64,000 bases of DNA, from the NCBI RefSeq assembly GCF_026212465.1, contig NC_080048.1:39349875-39413874 (forward strand). The letters are read 5' to 3'. Numbering within the stretch: position 1 is the stretch's first letter; each line of letters begins with the position of its first letter. A model generated the notes under the pieces. That model made no database searches. It worked only from the letters and a program-made list of their open reading frames with translations, and had not been told where the DNA came from. Made by a program: the position numbers and the translations under genes. Source of the stretch: Amaranthus tricolor (taxonomy: Eukaryota > Streptophyta > Magnoliopsida > Caryophyllales > Amaranthaceae). Below are positions 59,601-64,000 of the stretch, piece after piece.

Positions 59601-60963
59601 TGAATTTGATAATGCACATAGAGAGATGCAATTAATCATGCATAATCATGAAGGAGAGGTTGGTGCTTGATTTTTCCTCATCACGCTTGTTCTTTGTCAT
59701 ATTATTTGTCAGCTTTCCTTAATAATCATCCTCCACTTCACCTTGCAGAAGTTGAAGCTGAAAACAGAATGTGATAAAGAAATTGAGGAAGTCATTGCTC
59801 AAATTAGAATGAAATATGAGAAGAAGCTCAATGAGGCAGAGTCATCATTTTTGCTCAAGAGGAATGAGCTTGAATTGTATAAAACCAAGGTCATGATGAA
59901 CAAGAAATTGGCAGAAGCCTTTCGATCTAAATGCACAGATTACAAGGCATCTTCAAAAATCCAACAAGGTATATAACTATCAAACTAGGTTTAGGTATAA
60001 AATCAAACACGATGAGTTTTAGTAAGGAGAATCATATTTAATTTTTTTCTTTTCATATTACACCTGTGCCATCAAATGGCTCCGACCTAGGCAGCGTTTG
60101 GTGATTGGATGTATGCAACCTCACTCATGTTACTTGTTAGAGATAACAAAGGTTGTTTTCGATTGCTCCTTGGTATCAAACATCTAACGCACATGATTTA
60201 ATGAGCTATTTTTAACGGAGTATAATTCGTTATAGTCCGAAGCCAAATAACTATAAATCTTTGGTCCCATCGAAATAAGGGACATATTCTTAGGAGTGTC
60301 CCTTGCTTCAAACTTTTCTAGTGATGCCATTTTGATATGCTTCTCACAGTAATTCACATTTCAGGTATGCCTTCCAATCCTATACAGAGTGCCTCTCAAT
60401 CGTATCATACAAGACCTTCTCTTCCTGCTGGTTTATTTTCTACTACGCCGCAATCTGTACGCGGTGTTTCTCCTGCTACCTTCTCGACGCAATCCAGAAT
60501 CGCACGTATGAACCCTGCAGCACCAACTGCAAGACAACAGCAGCAAGTTCGGCGTGAAGCACCTGCTGAATCCACTCACAATCAGTCCTTTGTATCTTCT
60601 CCACGCGCCATTTCTTCAAATAGTATGTTCATCATACAGCCAACTAACAATCCAACGTCTACCACAGCACTGTCACTTCCAATACCTCCACCTCCACCTC
60701 CACAACCACCATTATCTCAATTAAACCATCGTGTTCAATCTGAAGGTTCGATGGGGAAGGCATCTCAAGTTAGTTTACAGTCAAGTGCGACTGAGTTGCG
60801 TGAAGGAGACGTTAATCAACCTTCTAACAACGTACTTCCTTTGCCAGATAACGTGAGAAATTGCGACTCTTGGGACTTGTCTCAATTTGAGGAGGCAACA
60901 AATATACAACCACCTTCATCTTCTTCTAATGTAGATGTAGTTTGCTTATCTGATGATGAGTGA
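32617..60963 (+). CDS. MOM1: MOM1-like chromatin silencing protein
   Basis: Nineteen exons: 32617-33097, 33171-33666, 36522-36597, 40634-40770, 44947-45125, 45384-45514, 45637-45912 (or from 45613), 46039-46179, 51157-51408, 52524-52664, 52749-53042, 53601-53780, 54597-55512, 55603-55811, 56954-57058, 57443-58414, 59119-59658, 59749-59968 and 60365-60963. All phases agree; 6345 nt, 2114 residues (Arabidopsis MOM1 is about 2000). Order: basic Ser/Lys-rich N-terminus; Gly-Glu repeat (about 180-230); PHD finger across exons 4-5 (about 384-435, C-D-S-C...C-G-G-K-G-C...S-S-C-L...W-Y-C-T-E-C); two chromo-like modules (about 460-590); SNF2-like helicase (about 595-1090) with no Walker A lysine and DEAH replaced by V-D-D-C-Q; coiled coil rich in K and E (about 1340-1520); CMM2-like coiled coil in exon 18 (about 1823-1912); Pro-rich tail ending V-C-L-S-D-D-E. 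MOM1 maintains transcriptional gene silencing in the nucleus and acts through CMM2, not ATP hydrolysis. Largest introns are 2.9, 4.0, 4.2 and 5.0 kb and full of transposons. Confidence 0.93.
33214..33420 (+). repeat. GAAGGT/GAAGGC hexamer repeat coding Gly-Glu/Ser-Glu
   Basis: Within exon 2 of the MOM1-like gene, about 200 bases are built from GAAGGTGAA / GAAAGCGAA-type units and encode alternating Glu with Gly or Ser, then a run of five Glu. The tract is in frame with the flanking exon sequence and is not interrupted by stops. Confidence 0.9.
33667..36521 (+). other. MOM1-like intron 2
   Basis: A 2.9 kb intron with GTAATG donor and TTTTTGCAG acceptor. No transposon with clear ends is seen; short frames in it have no protein resemblance. 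Confidence 0.6.
38044..38512. mobile_element. GCGCC-family MITE in MOM1-like intron 3
   Basis: A 469-bp element with inverted ends CTTAGTTTTGAAAAGCGCGCC and GCGCTCGAGCTTTTAAAACTAAG. Both inner flanks carry CCTT-GCGC words such as TTGCGCCTTCACCTTGCAC. No coding capacity and no clear target duplication. Confidence 0.65.
39360..39380 (+). repeat. 21-base poly-G tract
   Basis: Twenty-one consecutive G bases in MOM1-like intron 3 (sense strand of the gene). It is the only such homopolymer of G or C in the window. Long G runs are error-prone in sequencing, so the exact length is uncertain. Confidence 0.9.
39543..40242. mobile_element. Mutator-like nonautonomous element in MOM1-like intron 3
   Basis: About 700 bp with inverted ends CTATGATGCTTGGAC and GTCCAAGTAACATAG, and CGGTG / ATACCGG / GTATCC-rich subterminal sequence. 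Flanks GATGGCAAC (39534-39542) and GATAGCAAC (starting at 40242) match at 8 of 9 bases, as expected for the 9-bp duplication of Mutator elements, allowing one base of slack at the border. Confidence 0.6.
41616..41830. mobile_element. short MITE in MOM1-like intron 4
   Basis: A 215-bp segment with perfect inverted ends CATAGTGTAAAA and TTTTTACACTATG, and inner GCGATCGCGGTAAC / GATGCGATGCGATG words. No coding capacity. Flanking CACCAACT and CACCAGCC are similar but not identical. Confidence 0.65.
42340..44946 (+). other. MOM1-like intron 4, distal part
   Basis: The remainder of the 4.2 kb intron 4 (40771-44946). It holds an ACGGGTCAAACGG-type hAT-like fragment near 42355 and no other resolvable element. 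The donor TT|GTGGGT at 40771 was chosen because it alone keeps the PHD finger in frame. Confidence 0.5.
46430..47295. mobile_element. GCGCC-family element, left border unclear
   Basis: The right end reads GGCACACTTTTTAAAACTAAG (ending at about 47294), matching other family members. The left side has GGTGCCAAGCGCGCAAGGGTG near 46516 but no crisp TIR. It lies in MOM1-like intron 8. Confidence 0.4.
47324..47593 (-). repeat. Cassandra-like LTR, uninterrupted copy
   Basis: 270 bp from TGTAACACACCGA to GGTATCACA as written on the plus strand. The 5S-like part at about 47436-47515 contains GGTCACCCATCCTAAGATCG and CCAAGCATG, matching the complement of the 3' half of plant 5S rRNA. Confidence 0.85.
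47711..48748 (-). repeat. Cassandra-like LTR, copy split by an insertion
   Basis: Starts TGTAACACCCCGAGC and ends GGGGTATCACA. Removing 47799-48578 and one target copy leaves an LTR of about the same length as its partner. The 5S-like part lies at about 48588-48665 (AGGTCACCCATCCTACGATT, CCAAGCAC). Confidence 0.85.
47799..48578. mobile_element. GCGCC-family element nested in the Cassandra-like LTR
   Basis: 780 bp bordered by the duplicated CGTGGGC (47792-47798 and 48579-48585). The left end reads TTGGCTTTTAAAAAGCACGCC and the right end GCGCCTCTTCAATCTAAGCT. Subterminal sequence is rich in GGCGC / GCGCC. The interior, T-rich around 48120-48320, gives spurious open frames. Confidence 0.75.
49572..50116. 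mobile_element. GCGCC-family MITE
   Basis: 545 bp with inverted ends CTTATTTTTAAAAAGTGC and GCACGCTTTTTAAAACTAAG, and GCGCAAAG / CGCACAAAGGTGC subterminal words. It lies in MOM1-like intron 8. A further single end (TTTTAAAAAGCACGCCTAGG) is at about 49078. Confidence 0.6.
50117..51156 (+). other. MOM1-like intron 8, distal part
   Basis: No resolvable element apart from an ACCCGTATCCGACCTG-type hAT-like fragment at 50525-50640. The intron ends with the acceptor TTTTATGCAG at 51156. Confidence 0.5.
51811..52040. repeat. 116-bp tandem duplication in MOM1-like intron 9
   Basis: CTTAGGAGTTGTTTGCTTGT begins at 51811 and again at 51927, and the copies stay similar through GGGCTCTACTGAAGTATC. Just upstream (51630-51790) is another, shorter repeat around CTATATCATGACTACATCCC. 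Confidence 0.8.
53141..53290. repeat. short inverted repeat GCCCTAAGGGCTATG / CATAGCCCTTGGGC
   Basis: Two arms of about 20 bases, about 125 bases apart, in MOM1-like intron 11. It may be a small MITE; no target duplication was found. Confidence 0.5.
55812..56953 (+). other. MOM1-like intron 14
   Basis: A 1.1 kb intron with GTATGC donor and CCACAG acceptor. Its 56100-56660 part has GC-richer words and a 63-codon frame with no recognisable homology, possibly a decayed retroelement fragment. Confidence 0.4.
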
Positions 60964-61780
60964 TTAAAGACATTATCTTTGGAAATTTTTATTATCGTCC
61001 TCACAATTTAATCTAGTTGGGGCTTTAAGGAGTAGAAGCCCGTAGTGTGCAAGTTGTATAGTCATTTGCCACTATGTGACATTGGCTTTGTAACTACTAA
61101 CCGCTAATAGTTGGTTTTGCAACAAATATATTTAGTGCTGGTTCTAATTGCATTTCTTTCTTATGAAGTGTTTTTTTTCCATCTTTTTTCACAGGATGTA
61201 TATTGTCCATATAGGATGGATTTTTTGATTGAAAAAAATAACAGCGAACACTGGGTTTATTTGTTATCGTTTTTTGATCTAGTTCTCAGTTTTTTTGTAA
61301 ATTAAAAACCAAATATTTGAAATCAGACAAAATGGTATCAATTTTTAGTTTGTCAATTTTTAAAATTATTATATTTCTATTGAATTCGACAAAATGATAC
61401 TCAAACGGACATGTACAAAATAAACAAGCGGTTAAATGTATCAAGTATCATATCATGCCTTCAACCAATTACACTCCCATAAGAATCTTGTATTCATGTC
61501 GAACCAATTTCACAACAAGAAAGCTAATATAGAACTTCTCAATTAATCATGTAATCAGAGTGTAGATATAATGTTTTAGGTGCTGGTTTCATATCATTTG
61601 TGCATATCCATTTCAAGTCTCAACATACGACTATATCTTATAGCATTGTACATAATTTTACCTGCTGTTTTTCAACACGGAGGGCCATGGTTTTGATACC
61701 TCGTAGACAAACCCAACAGTCAATAACTTAGTTATCAAATAGTGGTCTTCTTCAATGGTGGAGGTCTTCCTCTTCAATAA
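60964..61780. other. 3' flank of the MOM1-like gene
   Basis: Contains the 3' untranslated region, with a T-rich stretch at 61160-61300 where polyadenylation could occur. No canonical AATAAA was found close to the stop codon. No further gene is seen. Confidence 0.4.
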
Positions 61781-61786
61781 CTTAGT

Positions 61787-61867
61787 CCCACATCGGTGCT
61801 CTATTCATGAGCTAATTTTTGGTTTCATTTATTTTGATGTGTTCCAGAAAACAATCCCACATCGGAA
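61787..61867 (+). promoter_or_regulatory. two snRNA-promoter-like USE motifs
   Basis: AGTCCCACATCG (about 61787) and AATCCCACATCG (about 61854) match the plant snRNA upstream sequence element RTCCCACATCG. After the second, a TTTATATA lies about 24 bases downstream, the spacing used by RNA polymerase III type snRNA genes. No snRNA sequence follows at the expected distance, so these are either relics or repeat-borne. Confidence 0.3.
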
Positions 61868-61996
61868 GATTAATCAAACAATAACAAGTTTATATAGTTA
61901 GTTCATCTGCTATTAAATAATTGTTTGAATGTTAAAAAACAAGCTGCTCCAAAAACAAAAAAATACAACTACTTCAAGTTCAGTACTATTAAAATT

Positions 61997-62275
61997 TTAA
62001 ATTTTTTTTTTTTTTTTTTTTTTTATAAATCGCTATTAGTAACAGCGACTTAAGGGGTTGACTGGTCAACTCCTTAAGTCGCTGTTACTAACAGCGACTT
62101 AGGCCCTTTCAATTTTTTTTTTCTCCTCATTCGCTGTTACTAACAGCGACTTACCCGAGGCTAGGCTTGAATGTACGGAAGCTTATTTTGGGACATAAGT
62201 TTTCCCGAATCTTATATTCGGAATTAAATTGTTTATTTATCTTATTTTTTTCAATCTTTCACAATAACAAAGGCC
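61997..62275. mobile_element. CGCTGTTA-family element, one end only
   Basis: Matches the right arm of the 26585-27650 element: palindromic CGCTGTTACTAACAGCG words, then ATGTACGGAAGC, TTATTTTGGGACATAAG and TCTTATATTCGGAATTAA. No left arm with the opposite orientation is present upstream, so it is truncated or a solo end. Confidence 0.65.
62030..62097. repeat. 68-bp near-perfect palindrome
   Basis: Two TCGCTGTTA-type palindromes are themselves arranged around CTTAAGGGGTTGAC-TG-GTCAACTCCTTAAG, so the whole segment folds into one long hairpin with a two-base loop and only a few mismatches. Confidence 0.85.
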
Positions 62276-62557
62276 CTAAGTTAGTGGTTATATCTATCAT
62301 CTATGTATAGGATCATTGGCATTGGTAACAATTTTAGATACATTTGCTTGTATTGTTAAGTATTCTATATTTAAAATTGCTGACATTTTTAGCAGATTTA
62401 TTCACTATTTTTAAATGGCTAAATTTATTGGTGCTTTGTAATTTTTTATTTTAATGCAAATTTTATTTTGAATAAGCCTTGATTTTAACTTGTATCATAA
62501 AACGACAATCATGTTTTTCAACTTTTCACGAGCGATTATAACATTTCATATTTACTA
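62276..62557. other. intergenic, nothing recognised
   Basis: AT-rich sequence between the truncated element and the Stowaway MITE. Confidence 0.5.
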
Positions 62558-62923
62558 CTCCCTCCGTTCCTTTTTGATCTTCCACATTACTATAACGGGT
62601 AGTTTCAAAAGTTCTTCCACTTTAGAATACTTTCTATTTTTAGAAAGTTTTTATCTCACTTTTACCCCTTAAAATCCCCCTTTTCTTTTAATGTACCCAT
62701 TTTCTTTTATTTATAATTATTTTCTCTCTCGTACTTCCAATACAATCATTACTTCACACTACTATTTAATTAAAATAATACCCACTACAACCTCATACTT
62801 CCAATACAATCATTACTTCCCACTATTATATAATTAAAATAATACTCACTACCACCAAAGATTTTCTTTTTCTTAATCTTTGTGAAATACCCAAATAGGA
62901 AGAACAAATAGGAACGGAGGGAG
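62558..62923. mobile_element. Stowaway MITE (Tc1/mariner type)
   Basis: 366 bp with terminal CTCCCTCCGTTCC and GGAACGGAGGGAG, flanked by the TA duplication (62556-62557 and 62924-62925). The ends and TA target are diagnostic for Stowaway. A tandem partial repeat (ACTTCCAATACAATCATTAC, twice) lies inside. No coding capacity. Confidence 0.93.
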
Positions 62924-62925
62924 TA

Positions 62926-63358
62926 ATTTTTAAAATTGTTATCTTCAAAATTCAACATTCATTTCATAAAATAAGCAATACATCTATGTTTCTCTGACAT
63001 TGCTCCTTGAAAAATAACACAAGCATTATAAAAAGTGAATGAGTTAATATTTTAGTGGAGTATTATAATTAAGTTTGTAATTTATTGATAGGTTAATAAT
63101 ATCCTTTAATTTAAAAAAGATAAATAATTATATATTTAAATGGGTAGTAAGTTGAGTTTTGATATAATTAAAAAAAAAAGGTTAAGTTTTGATAAGACAT
63201 AAAAATTTAATTTCAATGAAAAGTTCAATTAAAAAGTGCTACTCCATGAACATAAGCAAAGTTAAGCAAAAATTGCTACTCCAGTCTCCATGTAGTAAAA
63301 AGAATACAAAAAAATCATTTCAAAATATTTTATAGAAAAAACAAAGGAAGTAGAGCCT
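62926..63358. other. upstream region of the last gene
   Basis: AT-rich distal promoter region. No element recognised. Confidence 0.4.
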
Positions 63359-63364
63359 CAACGG

Positions 63365-63391
63365 TTCTGGAAGTGGTGGAAAGTTCTGGAA
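63365..63391 (+). promoter_or_regulatory. heat-shock element in the last promoter
   Basis: GAAAGTTCTGGAA (63379-63391) is a perfect GAAnnTTCnnGAA triple heat-shock element; a further TTCTGGAA module lies at 63365-63372. It stands about 30 bases before a TTTATATC TATA-like box (about 63417) and about 170 bases before the start codon, the position expected for heat-shock factor binding. Confidence 0.6.
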
Positions 63392-63416
63392 CCTCTACCC
63401 TCACTCTTGGGTTGGG

Positions 63417-63424
63417 TTTATATC
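63417..63424 (+). promoter_or_regulatory. TATA-like box
   Basis: GTTTATATC is followed about 10 bases later by a CT-rich TTTTCTCTCTCAAG initiator-like leader. The leader then runs through pyrimidine-rich sequence to the ATG. Confidence 0.5.
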
Positions 63425-63559
63425 ATTTTCTCTCTCAAGTCTTAAGCCCTAGCCTAAAAACCCTATCTTCTGCTCCTTATCCTCCCCTCTGCACCATTTT
63501 AACACCAAACCCCTAATCTTTCTCTCTCTACCCTTTTTGCTTTCATTATCCCAACAAAA

Positions 63560-63613
63560 ATGGCTTCTGCTAATGCTATTTCAACCACTTCTATTCTTTC
63601 CTCGTCTAGAAAG
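63560..63613 (+). CDS. CPN60A: probable chloroplast chaperonin-60 alpha, first exon (partial)
   Basis: ATG in a good context (CAAAAATGGCT) opens 18 codons, M-A-S-A-N-A-I-S-T-T-S-I-L-S-S-S-R-K, ending at AAAG|GTAATT. The peptide is Ser, Thr and Ala rich like a chloroplast transit peptide and closely resembles the start of RuBisCO-binding-protein (Cpn60) alpha subunits (M-A-S-A-N-A-L-S-...-S-S-R). In that family the protein assembles with the beta subunit into a stromal double ring that folds imported proteins. The rest of the gene lies beyond the window. The heat-shock element upstream fits a chaperonin. Identity rests on one short peptide, so another plastid protein remains possible. Confidence 0.6.
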
Positions 63614-64000
63614 GTAATTGCTTTCATTGTTTAGTTTTCTAATCCAGGCTTTTTTCGGTTAATTTTGTTCTCAGCAATTGTTAAGCTTTGCGCTTGTAGT
63701 TTTTGTATGTTCATTGAGTAATTGATAACCTAGATTTGATGGTACCTTAACTCTTTAGTGAATTGAAACTCGTAATTGTATCGGGTCTTTATTCTTTAAT
63801 CAGATAGGGTTTATCTGGGTAGAACCAATTTTTTCTGATAATTTATTGGAAATGTTTATCATTTCTAAATGAATTGGGTAGTTTTTTTTTATAATATTTT
63901 GCTGGTTTTGTATGATGTTTTAAAAGCTAAATTGAAGTTTGAGGATTGGGGGAATCAAATTTTCTGGTGATCATCTTGGTTGTTTTGTGTTGTACATGTT
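63614..64000 (+). other. first intron of the last gene, truncated by the window edge
   Basis: T-rich sequence with an intron-like composition following the GTAATTGC donor. No acceptor can be assigned before the window ends. Confidence 0.5.

Noticed and set aside
1..64000. CRISPR arrays, operons or prokaryotic ribosome binding sites
   Set aside because: None are present; spliced genes and plant transposons show this is plant nuclear DNA.

Overview
The window reads as nuclear DNA of a dicot plant. It is AT-rich, its genes have many GT-AG introns, and it is crowded with typical plant transposons (Stowaway, hAT-like, Mutator-like and Cassandra-type TRIM elements). The protein families are plant-specific or plant-typed (a MIP1/DUF547 protein, MOM1, a plant mobile domain protein and a chloroplast chaperonin). 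The species cannot be fixed from sequence alone. All splice models below come from reading reading-frame continuity and GT/AG borders by eye.

Layout. (1) 1.7-6.5 kb, minus strand: a two-exon receptor-like cytoplasmic kinase relative (493 aa) that lacks the catalytic residues and so looks like a pseudokinase; its 3.3 kb intron holds a terminal-inverted-repeat (TIR) element. (2) 9.0-16.3 kb, minus strand: a nine-exon gene (596 aa) with an N-terminal MIP1-type coiled coil and a C-terminal DUF547 domain. (3) 16.7-32 kb: a transposon-rich stretch. It holds a hAT-like element, a GRF zinc-finger fragment, an LTR-like remnant, a 4.9 kb Mutator-like element in which a broken transposase N-terminus is followed directly by an intact plant-mobile-domain (PMD) gene, a second TIR family built on CGCTGTTACTAACAGCG palindromes, and degenerate TRIM and hAT-like pieces. 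(4) 32.6-61.0 kb, plus strand: a 19-exon MOM1-like gene (2114 aa; PHD finger, chromo-like modules, degenerate SNF2 helicase, C-terminal coiled-coil motif) whose long introns are filled with transposons, including a complete nested Cassandra-like TRIM with a perfect 5-bp target duplication. (5) 61-63 kb: a truncated copy of the CGCTGTTA family and a complete Stowaway MITE. (6) 63.3-64 kb, plus strand: promoter with a heat-shock element and the first exon of a probable chloroplast chaperonin-60 alpha gene, cut by the window edge.

The genes do not form one pathway. The most notable points are the transposase/PMD composite with palindrome arrays at both ends, the recurrence of that end architecture in unrelated elements here, and the heavy transposon load in introns of a gene whose family acts in transposon silencing.
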